A DNA stretch of 64,000 bases from positions 248,001-312,000 of the forward strand of contig NZ_JACHJG010000003.1 in the NCBI RefSeq assembly GCF_014203545.1. Reading direction: 5' to 3'. Both the position numbers and the translations under genes were made by a program. This stretch comes from Streptomyces netropsis (GTDB taxonomy: Bacteria > Actinomycetota > Actinomycetes > Streptomycetales > Streptomycetaceae). Below are positions 39,494-46,419 of this stretch, one piece after another; the stretch's first letter is position 1, and the number at the start of each line of letters is the position of its first letter. The notes under the pieces are model-generated. The model had not been told where the DNA came from. It saw only the letters and a list, made by a program, of their open reading frames with translations, and made no database searches.

Positions 39494-39841
39494 TCAGTCG
39501 GTGTGGAGGTGGACGATCGTGCCGCGCAGGGCGATGTCCCCGCCCTTCGTGAACGACGACTTGGTGCCGTCCGCGAAGACCACATGGCCGGAACGGTCGC
39601 CGGCCCTGCCGAATATCGCCGACGTGATGTTGACGTCGACGTCACCGGAGCCCGTGTAACAGGGGTCCGTCAGCGACGACCCCATGAAGAGGCGGAACTG
39701 CAACTGGGTGGTGTCGCCGGGGTTGCACCGGACCCTCTGCAGCGGGGTCGTTGCGGCGTTCGCCGGAGCGGACGCGAGGGCCACACCCGAAGCCGCGGCG
39801 AGCGCCACGGCCGCGAGCTTGACCGACCTGACAACGCGCAT
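39494..39841 (-). CDS. Small secreted beta/gamma-crystallin-like protein, array copy 4
   Basis: A 115-residue exported protein, most downstream and most divergent of four tandem paralogs. Signal peptide VRSVKLAAVALAAASGVALA, cleavage at ANAA. The mature part (~85 residues) has one cysteine pair (VRCNPGDTTQ and DPCYTGSGDVDVN), the family core FGRAGDRSGHVVFADGTKSS, and the terminal HLHTD. The C...CYxGxG...GDxSGxVxxxDG pattern resembles Streptomyces killer-toxin-like/beta-gamma crystallin proteins, which bind calcium or other partners; that assignment is tentative. Spacer to copy 3 is 40 bp. Confidence 0.7.
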   Translation of the reverse strand: MRVVRSVKLAAVALAAASGVALASAPANAATTPLQRVRCNPGDTTQLQFRLFMGSSLTDPCYTGSGDVDVNITSAIFGRAGDRSGHVVFADGTKSSFTKGGDIALRGTIVHLHTD

Positions 39842-39881
39842 GGCTTTCTCCTTGTCTTCGGCGTCTTCGATGGTGACCGGG

Positions 39882-40223
39882 TCAGTCGGTGTGGATGTGG
39901 ACCACGGTCTTGGCGGAACCGAAGGTCGTCCCCTTCGTGAAGTTCACCTTGGTGCCGTCGTCGTAGATCACATAGCCGGAGTGGTCACCGGCCGTGCCGA
40001 ATATCGACGACGTCACGTTGACGTCCAGGTCCCCGGAGCCCTTGAAGCAGGCCCGCGGCCACATCGACACGAAAGCCTGGAACTGCAGCTGGCCGGCGCC
40101 GGAGGCACACTCGACCGCCTTGAGGGGCGTGGTGGCGGCGTTCGCCGGAGCGGACGCGAGCGCCGCACCCGAAGCCGCGGCGAGCGCGACGGCGGCGAGC
40201 TTGGCAGACTTGACGAGACGCAT
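39882..40223 (-). CDS. Small secreted beta/gamma-crystallin-like protein, array copy 3
   Basis: A 113-residue paralog. The signal peptide is almost identical to copies 1 and 2 (KSAKLAAVALAAASGAALAS). The mature domain has VECASGAGQLQFQAF, RACFKGSGDLDVNVTSSIFG, TAGDHSGYVIYDDGTKVNFT and ends VVHIHTD. The two cysteines are kept. The start ATG at 40223 follows an AGGAGG-type site. Spacers between copies are 31-40 bp, too short for independent promoters, so all four are probably one transcript starting upstream of 40996. Confidence 0.7.
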   Translation of the reverse strand: MRLVKSAKLAAVALAAASGAALASAPANAATTPLKAVECASGAGQLQFQAFVSMWPRACFKGSGDLDVNVTSSIFGTAGDHSGYVIYDDGTKVNFTKGTTFGSAKTVVHIHTD

Positions 40224-40254
40224 GGGTCCTCCTTCTGTCAGTGGTGGGCCGGGC

Positions 40255-40611
40255 TCAGTTGGTGTGGATGTGCACCGCGTTCTTCGAGCCCGCTTCGGTG
40301 GGCCTGAAGACGGCCCCCTTGGTGAACGACACCTTGGAGCCGTCCGCGAAGACCACGTAGCCGGAGTGGTCACCGGCCCGCATGTAGAACACGTAGTTCA
40401 CGTTGATGTCCAGGTCCCCGGAACCCTTGAAACAGCCCATGGGCCACGGCTGGACGAAGCCTTCGAACTGCAGCTGGGTGGTGTTCTCGCGGTCGCACGT
40501 GACCGGCGCCAGCGGCGTCGTGGCGGCGTTCGCCGGAGCGGACGCGAGGGCCGCACCCGAAGCCGCGGCGAGCGCGACGGCGGCGAGCTTGGCAGACTTG
40601 ATGAAACGCAT
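40255..40611 (-). CDS. Small secreted beta/gamma-crystallin-like protein, array copy 2
   Basis: A 118-residue paralog with signal peptide KSAKLAAVALAAASGAALAS and mature domain VTCDRENTTQLQFEGFVQPW, MGCFKGSGDLDINVNYVFYM, RAGDHSGYVVFADGSKVSFT and terminal VHIHTN. Of all copies its C-terminal half varies most in length (FRPTEAGSKNA insertion). Its spacer to copy 3 nearly matches the spacer between copies 1 and 2, showing that gene plus leader was the duplicated unit. Confidence 0.7.
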   Translation of the reverse strand: MRFIKSAKLAAVALAAASGAALASAPANAATTPLAPVTCDRENTTQLQFEGFVQPWPMGCFKGSGDLDINVNYVFYMRAGDHSGYVVFADGSKVSFTKGAVFRPTEAGSKNAVHIHTN

Positions 40612-40642
40612 GGGTACTCCTTCTGTCAGTGATGGGCCGGGC

Positions 40643-40996
40643 TCAGTTGGTGTGGATGTGGACCACGGTCTTCCAGCCCGCCGGGGGGCTGATGTGGCCA
40701 CCCTTCGTGAACGACACCTTGGTGCCGTCCTCGAAGAGCACGTAGCCGGAGTGGTCACCGGCCCGCCCGTACATCGCGTTCTTCACATTGACGTCCAGAT
40801 CCCCGGAGCCCTTGTAACAGCCCAGGGGGAACGCCGAGATGAAGCCCTCGAACTGCAGCTGGGTGGTGTCGCTGCGGTCGCACGAGACCGACTTCAGCGG
40901 CGTCGTGGCGGCGTTCGCCGGAGCGATCGCAAGGGCCACACCCGAAGCCGCGGCGAGCGCCACGGCCGCGAGCCTGGCCGACTTGACGAAACGCAT
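40643..40996 (-). CDS. Small secreted beta/gamma-crystallin-like protein, array copy 1
   Basis: A 117-residue first gene of the array. Signal peptide KSARLAAVALAAASGVALAI, cleavage after ANAA. Mature domain VSCDRSDTTQLQFEGFISAF, LGCYKGSGDLDVNVKNAMYG, RAGDHSGYVLFEDGTKVSFT, ending VVHIHTN. The ATG at 40996 has AAAAGGAG upstream. The ~120-bp region to the methyltransferase gene should carry the operon promoter. Family assignment (crystallin-like, possibly toxin- or inhibitor-type) rests only on the pattern of cysteines and Gly/Asp. Confidence 0.7.
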   Translation of the reverse strand: MRFVKSARLAAVALAAASGVALAIAPANAATTPLKSVSCDRSDTTQLQFEGFISAFPLGCYKGSGDLDVNVKNAMYGRAGDHSGYVLFEDGTKVSFTKGGHISPPAGWKTVVHIHTN

Positions 40997-41120
40997 GGGT
41001 ATCTCCTTTTCACAAAGGTGAGGAACCCGTTCATCGTCCGTGGCCGCGTGATCACGACACCACCCGGATTGCAGCTAACTGCCATGCGACAAAAGGAGGT
41101 TGACCTTTTCAGGCGCCGGG

Positions 41121-41879
41121 CTACTTGAGCGCGAGCACCATCGCGTCGGAGGGCGAGCGCCACACCGTGCGGGCCTCCGCGAACCCGGCCTCGCGCAGGG
41201 TCGCCGTGTGCCAGTCGGCGGAGGGCGTCTCGCCGTCGGCGTGCTCGCCGTAGATCTCGAACCGCTCGGCGGTGGGCCCGGCCAGCACCGGGTCGGCGGC
41301 GGCCAGCTCCCACCAGGCGCGCCAGTCGAGGGCACCCTCGGCCTTGGCGCGGTCCATGCGGGCGTGCCGCTGGGCGCGGTCGGCGGCGTTGATCCGGGGT
41401 GTCGTTTCGTCCGGCATGTGGTCGGCGTTGAGGAAGACGCCGCCCTCGCGGACGAGCCCGGCGAGCTGTCCGTACAGCGCGCGCAGCGGTTCGAGGTGGA
41501 GCCAGTGCAGGGCGGTGGCGGTCAGGACGGCGTCGAAGGAGTCGTACGGCAGCTTCGCGGTCCAGGCGGGGTCGGTGAGGTCGGCGGTCACGAACGTGAC
41601 GCGCGGCTCGTCGGCGAAGGTGCCGTGGGCGATGGCGAGCAGGGCGGGGTCGAGGTCGACGCCGACGGAGACGGCCTTGGGGAAGCGCTCCAGCAGCCGG
41701 CCGGAGATCGAGCCCGTGCCGCAGGCGAGGTCCAGCACCCGCGCCTCGGCCCCGGCGAAGGCCTCGACCATGTCGAGCATGACGCGGAACCGCTCCTCGC
41801 GGTCGGGGAGGTACCACTCCTGCTGGCGGTCCCAGCTGGTCTGCCAGGCGTTCCAGTCCGTGTTGGGGGTCTCGGTCAT
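41121..41879 (-). CDS. Class I SAM-dependent methyltransferase
   Basis: A 252-residue cytoplasmic methyltransferase. The SAM-binding loop is RVLDLACGTGSISGRLLERF, the acidic residue after strand 2 is in VGVDLDPALLAIA, and motif II/III is FVTADLTDPAW with LTATALHWL. No substrate domain is obvious. GGGAGG lies 7 nt before the ATG at 41879. It is divergent from the CGNR gene at 41982 across ~100 bp, so the two may share control. Target (small molecule or tRNA) unknown. Confidence 0.88.
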   Translation of the reverse strand: MTETPNTDWNAWQTSWDRQQEWYLPDREERFRVMLDMVEAFAGAEARVLDLACGTGSISGRLLERFPKAVSVGVDLDPALLAIAHGTFADEPRVTFVTADLTDPAWTAKLPYDSFDAVLTATALHWLHLEPLRALYGQLAGLVREGGVFLNADHMPDETTPRINAADRAQRHARMDRAKAEGALDWRAWWELAAADPVLAGPTAERFEIYGEHADGETPSADWHTATLREAGFAEARTVWRSPSDAMVLALK

Positions 41880-41981
41880 GGTGGTGCCTCCCACGCGCGC
41901 AGTCCTGTAATACCCTCGGTACTGAACCGACCATTACTGATCGACATCAGCGACCATAGACCGCCCTCGTAAGGACCACAA

Positions 41982-42632
41982 GTGGAACTGGCCTATTACT
42001 CGGACTACGCCGTGCGGCTGGTCAACAGCGAGGAGCCCACGCGCGGCACCGACACGCTCACCTCCGTCGAAGCCGTGCGGGAGCTGTTCGGCGCCGGCGC
42101 CCAGGGCGCGCGGCGCGCGACCGACAGCGACGTCACCCGGCTGCGGTCGGTGCGGGCCCGGCTGCGCGCGGTCTTCGAGGCGGCGTCCGAGGGCGACGAG
42201 GTGCGGGCCGTGGACCTGCTCAACGCGCTGCTGATGGAGTTCCCGGTCAGCCCGCAGGTCTCGGGCCACGAGTTCCGCGACGAGGACGGCCGTCCCAAGT
42301 GGCACATGCACATCGCCGACCACGCGGTGAACGCCGGCGCGTCGTACACCGCGACCGCCTGCATGGGCCTCGCCGTGCACCTCACGGAGTACGGGGTCGA
42401 CCGTCTCGGCATCTGCCAGGCGAGCCCCTGCCGCAACGCCTACCTCGACACCTCCACCAACCGCTCGCGACGCTACTGCTCCGACCGCTGCGCCACCCGC
42501 GCCAACGTCGCCGCCTACCGCGCCCGCAAGCGCCGCGAGAGCCAGGAAGCCACGCGCCCGGAGGACGGCTCGGGCGACAACGGCCGCACGGCCGAGGCGG
42601 CCCAGGACAGCAGCGCGACCGCCGACCGCTGA
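41982..42632 (+). CDS. CGNR zinc-finger (ABATE-domain) regulator
   Basis: A 216-residue putative transcriptional regulator. The N-terminal ~125 residues are the ABATE ligand-binding-like domain (VRLVNSEEPTRGTDTLTSVE; RLRSVRARLRAVFEAASEGD). The C-terminal CGNR zinc finger is complete: GICQASPCRNAYLDTS, then RRYCSDRCATRANVAAYRAR, with four cysteines for one zinc. The GTG at 41982 follows AAGGA. A hydrophilic tail of ~40 residues after the finger overlaps, antisense, the end of sodX. Confidence 0.88.
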   Translation: MELAYYSDYAVRLVNSEEPTRGTDTLTSVEAVRELFGAGAQGARRATDSDVTRLRSVRARLRAVFEAASEGDEVRAVDLLNALLMEFPVSPQVSGHEFRDEDGRPKWHMHIADHAVNAGASYTATACMGLAVHLTEYGVDRLGICQASPCRNAYLDTSTNRSRRYCSDRCATRANVAAYRARKRRESQEATRPEDGSGDNGRTAEAAQDSSATADR

Positions 42633-42988
42633 CCCGCCCCGGGCGGCCGCCGCAGCCGCAGCCGGGCGCGGGCCACCACGAACTCGTCCGGCACGGTGCC
42701 GAACTCCCGGCTGTCGTTCTCCACCAGCGGGTTGTCCCCCACGACCCACCACCCGCCGGCCCGCCGCTCCACGGCACGCTTGACGATCAGCAGGTCCTGC
42801 CGGAAGGGGTGCCGCAGCACCACGACGTCACCCGGCCGGACGGACGCCCCGTACTGGACGACGATCTGGTCCCCGGGGTTCAGCGTCGGCACCATCGACG
42901 GGTTGTAGACCTCGGCCAGCCCGATCCGCAGCAGTCCGCGACGTTCGCGCTCCAGCTCCTGACCGCGCTCGTCCACCTGCTCCTGCAC
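42515..42988 (-). CDS. sodX: Nickel-superoxide-dismutase maturation protease (S26 signal-peptidase-like)
   Basis: A 157-residue Ser/Lys peptidase that removes the 14-residue leader of SodN so that nickel can be bound at the new N-terminus (established for the sodN-sodX pair). The catalytic Ser is in VYNPSMVPTLNPGDQIVV, the Lys in LLIVKRAVERR, and the S26 box GDNPLVENDS is present. GTG 42988 (7 nt after GGGAGG) is preferred to the adjacent GTG 42991. It is divergent from sodN. The frame continues about 39 residues past the usual end, overlapping the CGNR gene by 118 bp on the opposite strand; that tail may be non-functional. Confidence 0.88.
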   Translation of the reverse strand: MQEQVDERGQELERERRGLLRIGLAEVYNPSMVPTLNPGDQIVVQYGASVRPGDVVVLRHPFRQDLLIVKRAVERRAGGWWVVGDNPLVENDSREFGTVPDEFVVARARLRLRRPPGAGQRSAVALLSWAASAVRPLSPEPSSGRVASWLSRRLRAR

Positions 42989-43130
42989 CACGGCACCTCC
43001 CGGTCCGTTCCGCCACCGGTCCCAGACTGTCACCGGTCTTTTGTCCTAAGCCCCCCGGGGCACCCGAGAAAAGCCTTCCCACACCGAGTAATCTCGCACC
43101 TGAGAAGACGATCACGAGGAAGGACAGCAC

Positions 43131-43526
43131 ATGCTTTCCCGCCTGTTCGCCCCCAAGGTGAAGGTCAGCGCCCACTGCGACCTCCCCTGCGGCGTGTACG
43201 ACCCTGCCCAGGCCCGCATCGAGGCCGAGTCGGTCAAGGCAGTCCAGGAGAAGTACCTGGCCAACGAGGACGCGCACTTCCGCGCCCGCGCCACGGTCAT
43301 CAAGGAGCAGCGCGCGGAGCTCGCCAAGCACCACGTCTCGGTGCTCTGGAGCGACTACTTCAAGCCCCCGCACTTCGAGAAGTACCCCCAGCTCCACCAG
43401 CTGGTCAACGACACCCTGAAGGCCCTGAGCACCGCCAAGGCCTCGACGGACCCGAAGACCGGTGAGAAGGCGCTGGAGCTCATCGCGGAGATCGACAAGA
43501 TCTTCTGGGAGACGAAGAAGGCGTGA
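43131..43526 (+). CDS. sodN: Nickel superoxide dismutase precursor
   Basis: A 131-residue precursor of the homohexameric cytoplasmic Ni-SOD, which converts superoxide to oxygen and peroxide. The leader is MLSRLFAPKVKVSA (14 residues). Cleavage exposes the nickel hook HCDLPCG, in which mature His1, Cys2 and Cys6 bind nickel. The rest is a four-helix bundle ending DKIFWETKKA. GAGGAAGGA precedes the ATG. Regulation by nickel and the Nur protein is known in relatives, and the 3' region downstream can form a stable small RNA (see next entries). sodX is divergent, 142 bp upstream. Confidence 0.97.
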   Translation: MLSRLFAPKVKVSAHCDLPCGVYDPAQARIEAESVKAVQEKYLANEDAHFRARATVIKEQRAELAKHHVSVLWSDYFKPPHFEKYPQLHQLVNDTLKALSTAKASTDPKTGEKALELIAEIDKIFWETKKA

Positions 43527-43611
43527 CGCGGGCCTAGGCCCGCGTTTGCCCGCACCCGGCCCGTGGGGCTCCTGGCATGGAGCCCACGACGGACCGGGTG
43601 CGGTCGTTTTT
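43527..43611 (+). ncRNA. Candidate sodN 3'-UTR-derived small RNA (s-SodF-like)
   Basis: In S. coelicolor a small RNA processed from the sodN 3' UTR represses sodF (established). Here the region right after the stop begins with a perfect 20-bp palindrome (43526-43545) and ends in a terminator hairpin with a T-run at 43611, giving a compact ~85-nt structured RNA. Complementarity to sodF cannot be tested because sodF is not in the window. Confidence 0.45.
43550..43611 (+). terminator. Rho-independent terminator of sodN
   Basis: CCGCACCCGG (43550-43559) pairs with CCGGGTGCGG (43594-43603). An inner stem pairs GGGCTCC with GGAGCCC, and TCGTTTTT follows (43604-43611). A T-run of this kind is rare in this window, which makes it the clearest intrinsic terminator here. 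Confidence 0.88.
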
Positions 43612-43690
43612 CCGGCTTCCGCCCCCGCCGGTCACATGGTCACGTCGGTGACCCCGGCAGACTGCGCGGCGGGGCAGGCCATCTTCTCCG

Positions 43691-43906
43691 CGACACCACA
43701 TGGCGCCACATGATGTCGAGTGGCACCACTTGGCACCATTCGGCGCCGCCCGGCGCCATTCCGCGCCCCCGAAAGTACATGGCCGCACATGGCGACACCA
43801 TGACGCGAGTCGCCCCCTCCACGTTTCCGCAGGCAGGACGGGCCACCCTCGAGCTCACCCCCACGAAATGGCCCTCAGGCTTGCGCATGGCGCCATAGTG
43901 GTGCCA
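43691..43906. promoter_or_regulatory. Helically phased TGGCGCCA-type operator array before the RHH gene
   Basis: Units of exactly 10 bp run from 43691 to 43770: CGACACCA, TGGCGCCA (43701), a weak unit, TGGCACCA (43721), TGGCACCA (43731), CGGCGCCG (43741), CGGCGCCA (43751), CCGCGCCC. Further boxes lie at 43780 (TGGCCGCA), 43790 (TGGCGACA), 43888 (TGGCGCCA) and 43899 (TGGTGCCA), the last two 11 bp apart and ending 10 bp before the RHH start codon. Phasing at one helical turn is typical of ribbon-helix-helix proteins. The rest of the 390-bp gap from sodN holds no gene. Confidence 0.72.
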
Positions 43907-43916
43907 TGATGACGTC

Positions 43917-44435
43917 ATGGACCTCACCCCGTATGTCGACACCCTGCGCCGCGAACTCGCGGTGGCAGCCGAAGCCGGTGGCGACGAAGCCCGCGAGCTG
44001 GCCGAGCGACTCACCGCCCCCCTGGAGTCGGCGACCCGTCTGGCCATGCTCAATGTGCTCTCCGCCGCGATGGACGAGATCACCCGCGAGCTCGCCCCCG
44101 GCTCGGTCGACGTACGGCTGCGCGGGCTGGACCCCGACTTCGTGGTGACGCTCCCGCCCACCGACGGCGGCGCCCCCGCGGAACCGGCCGCGCCCGTCGA
44201 ACCGTTCAAGACCCCGGCCCCGGCCGACGGCGACGAGGGTGGCACCGCCCGTGTCAACCTGCGCCTGCCGTCCCACCTCAAGGCCCGCGCCGAGGAGGCC
44301 GCGAGCCGCGAGGGCCTGTCGGTCAACGCGTGGCTGGTGCGCGCCGTGTCGGCCGCGGTCGACGGCGGCACCCGGCCGCGTACGACGGCGAAGACCCCGA
44401 CCATCGGACAGAGCATCACCGGCTGGGTGCGCTGA
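43917..44435 (+). CDS. HicB-like ribbon-helix-helix DNA-binding protein
   Basis: A 172-residue protein. The N-terminal ~65 residues are helical (LRRELAVAAEAGGDEARELA; MLNVLSAAMDEITRELAPGS). After a Pro/Ala linker the C-terminal ~50 residues form an Arc/HicB-type RHH DNA-binding unit (ARVNLRLPSHLKARAEEAAS, then EGLSVNAWLVRAVSAAVDGG). No Shine-Dalgarno precedes the ATG at 43917, so the mRNA is probably leaderless, with operators touching the start. It is the first of four co-directional genes (DUF4097 protein, ABC ATPase, ABC permease) and probably represses them and itself. No HicA-like toxin is present. Confidence 0.82.
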   Translation: MDLTPYVDTLRRELAVAAEAGGDEARELAERLTAPLESATRLAMLNVLSAAMDEITRELAPGSVDVRLRGLDPDFVVTLPPTDGGAPAEPAAPVEPFKTPAPADGDEGGTARVNLRLPSHLKARAEEAASREGLSVNAWLVRAVSAAVDGGTRPRTTAKTPTIGQSITGWVR

Positions 44436-44517
44436 CCGCGCCCCCGCCCGCACCACTTCACCCACACCACGTCCCACCAGCGGGGACGGCTCAAGGACTC
44501 AAGAGGACGGGACAGCC

Positions 44518-45360
44518 ATGCCTTCTTTCGACACTCCCGAACCGATCTCGGCCACGGCGCACGTGGAGGCCGGTTCCATCCAGTTCATCGCGGGCGACCG
44601 CCTCGACACCGTCGTCGAGGTGCGGCCCCGCGACCCGAAGAAGGACCGGGACGTGCGGACGGCCGGCCAGACCGAGGTCACGTACGCGAGCGGCGCACTG
44701 ACCGTCAGGACGCCCAAGTCCGGTCCGTTCGGCCGCACCGGCATCGTCGACGTGTCGGTCGAACTGCCCACGGGCTCGCGCATCGACATGACCGGCGCCT
44801 GGACCCAGGTGCTCGGCGAGGGGCAGCTCGGCGAGACCCGCGTGAAGACCTCGTCCGGCGACGTCCGCCTCGACACCACCGGCCCGCTGAAGCTGACCGC
44901 CTCCCACGGCTCGATCACCGTGGACCGGGTCGAGGGCACGGCCGAGATCACCACCAGCTCCGGCAGCCTGCGCGTCGGCCTCGTCGACGGCCCCGCCGTC
45001 CTGAAGAACTCGCACGGCACCACGACCGTCGGTGCCGCGACCGGGGAGCTGCGGGTGCGCGGCGCCAACGGCGACATCGACATCGCGCGCGCGGAGGACT
45101 CGGTCACCGCCACCACCGCCCACGGCACCCTGCGCGTAGGCGAAGTGGCTCGCGGCACCGTCGAGTTGGAGACCGCCTACGGCGCCATCGAGGTCGGCAT
45201 CCGCGAGGGCACGGCCGCCTGGCTCGACGTCAACTCGGGCTCCGGCCACGTGCGCAACACGCTCACCGCGTCCGAGGCTCCGGACAGGACCGAGGACACC
45301 GTCAAGGTCCGCGCCCGCACCCGGCACGGCAACATCGACATCCGCCACGCCAAGGCCTGA
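44518..45360 (+). CDS. DUF4097 family beta-strand-repeat protein
   Basis: A 280-residue parallel beta-solenoid protein built of ~20-residue turns such as VKTSSGDVRLDTTGPLKLTA, SHGSITVDRVEGTAEITTSS, GSLRVGLVDGPAVLKNSHGT and RGANGDIDIARAEDSVTATT. There is no signal peptide or membrane helix. It is a distant relative of the DUF4097 protein at 22826 but in a different regulatory setting (RHH instead of PadR). Its position between the RHH regulator and an exporter suggests a role in sensing or accompanying the exported compound. Molecular function unknown. Confidence 0.85.
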   Translation: MPSFDTPEPISATAHVEAGSIQFIAGDRLDTVVEVRPRDPKKDRDVRTAGQTEVTYASGALTVRTPKSGPFGRTGIVDVSVELPTGSRIDMTGAWTQVLGEGQLGETRVKTSSGDVRLDTTGPLKLTASHGSITVDRVEGTAEITTSSGSLRVGLVDGPAVLKNSHGTTTVGAATGELRVRGANGDIDIARAEDSVTATTAHGTLRVGEVARGTVELETAYGAIEVGIREGTAAWLDVNSGSGHVRNTLTASEAPDRTEDTVKVRARTRHGNIDIRHAKA

Positions 45361-45420
45361 GCACCACGCCCTCAACCAGCCCCGTCCCCCACTCGCTTCA
45401 GCCTTCGAACGGAGGGCCCC

Positions 45421-46419
45421 ATGAGCTCCTTTGTCATGCCCACATCCAGTCGGTTCAACGGTTACGCGTCGCCGGCCGCCGTCTCGACCGTCGGTCTGCG
45501 CAAGTCGTACGGCGACAAGACCGTCCTCGACGGAATCGATCTGCTCATCCCGGCCGGCTCGGTCTTCGCGCTGCTCGGGCCCAACGGCGCCGGCAAGACC
45601 ACGGTCGTGAAGATCCTCTCCACGCTCATCACCGCCGACGGCGGGCAGATCCAGGTCGCGGGCCACGACCCGGCCGTCGACCCGCAGGCGGTGCGTGGCG
45701 CGATCGGTGTCACCGGGCAGTTCTCCGCTGTCGACGGGCTGATCACGGGGGAGGAGAACATGCTCCTCATGGCGGACCTGCACCACTTGTCCAAGCGTGA
45801 GGGGCGGCGGGTCGCTGCCGAGCTGCTGGAGCGTTTCGACCTGGTGGAGGCGGCGAAGAAGCCCGCCTCCACCTACTCCGGGGGCATGAAGCGCCGTCTG
45901 GACATCGCCATGACGCTGGTCGGCAGCCCGCGGATCATCTTCCTCGACGAGCCGACCACCGGCCTCGACCCGCGCTCCCGTCACAACATGTGGCAGATCA
46001 TCCGCGAGCTCGTCTCCGACGGGGTGACGGTCTTCCTCACCACCCAGTACCTGGAGGAGGCCGACGAGCTCGCCGACCGCATCGCCGTGCTCAACGACGG
46101 CAGGATCGCTGCCCAGGGCACCGCCGAGGAGCTCAAGCGCCTCATCCCCGGCGGGCACGTCCGGCTCCGCTTCACCGACCCTGCCGCGTACCGGTCCGCC
46201 GCCTCCGCACTGCGCGAGACCACCCGGGACGACGAGGCGCTGTCGCTCCAGATCCCCAGCGACGGCAGCCAGCGCGAGCTGCGCTCCCTCCTCGACTGGC
46301 TCGACTCCGCCGGCATCGAGGCCGACGAGCTCACCGTGCACACCCCCGACCTCGACGACGTGTTCTTCGCCCTCACCGGCTCCAACCAGCCGAACCGGAA
46401 CCAGGAGGCCGTCCGATGA
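45421..46419 (+). CDS. Daunorubicin-resistance-type ABC exporter, ATP-binding protein (DrrA-like)
   Basis: A 332-residue ABC ATPase. Walker A LLGPNGAGKTT, Q-loop GVTGQFSAVDGLITGEENML (the glutamine-phenylalanine pattern of DrrA), signature YSGGMKRRLDIAM, Walker B IIFLDEPTTGLDPRSR and switch LTTQYLEEADEL are intact. The C-terminal ~90 residues (GHVRLRFTDPAAY; DELTVHTPDLDDVFFALTG) are the DrrA-type extension. GGAGGG lies 6 nt before the ATG. It overlaps the permease gene by 4 nt. The exported compound is unknown; it may be a drug or lipid-like metabolite controlled by the upstream RHH protein. Confidence 0.93.
   Translation: MSSFVMPTSSRFNGYASPAAVSTVGLRKSYGDKTVLDGIDLLIPAGSVFALLGPNGAGKTTVVKILSTLITADGGQIQVAGHDPAVDPQAVRGAIGVTGQFSAVDGLITGEENMLLMADLHHLSKREGRRVAAELLERFDLVEAAKKPASTYSGGMKRRLDIAMTLVGSPRIIFLDEPTTGLDPRSRHNMWQIIRELVSDGVTVFLTTQYLEEADELADRIAVLNDGRIAAQGTAEELKRLIPGGHVRLRFTDPAAYRSAASALRETTRDDEALSLQIPSDGSQRELRSLLDWLDSAGIEADELTVHTPDLDDVFFALTGSNQPNRNQEAVR

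Noticed and set aside
39494..40996. CRISPR-like or tandem-repeat array
   Set aside because: The ~360-bp periodicity comes from four tandem paralogous genes with signal peptides, not from short repeats with spacers.
43917..44435. HicAB-type toxin-antitoxin system
   Set aside because: Only the HicB-like RHH protein is present; neighbours are a DUF4097 protein and ABC exporter genes, with no HicA-like toxin frame on either side.
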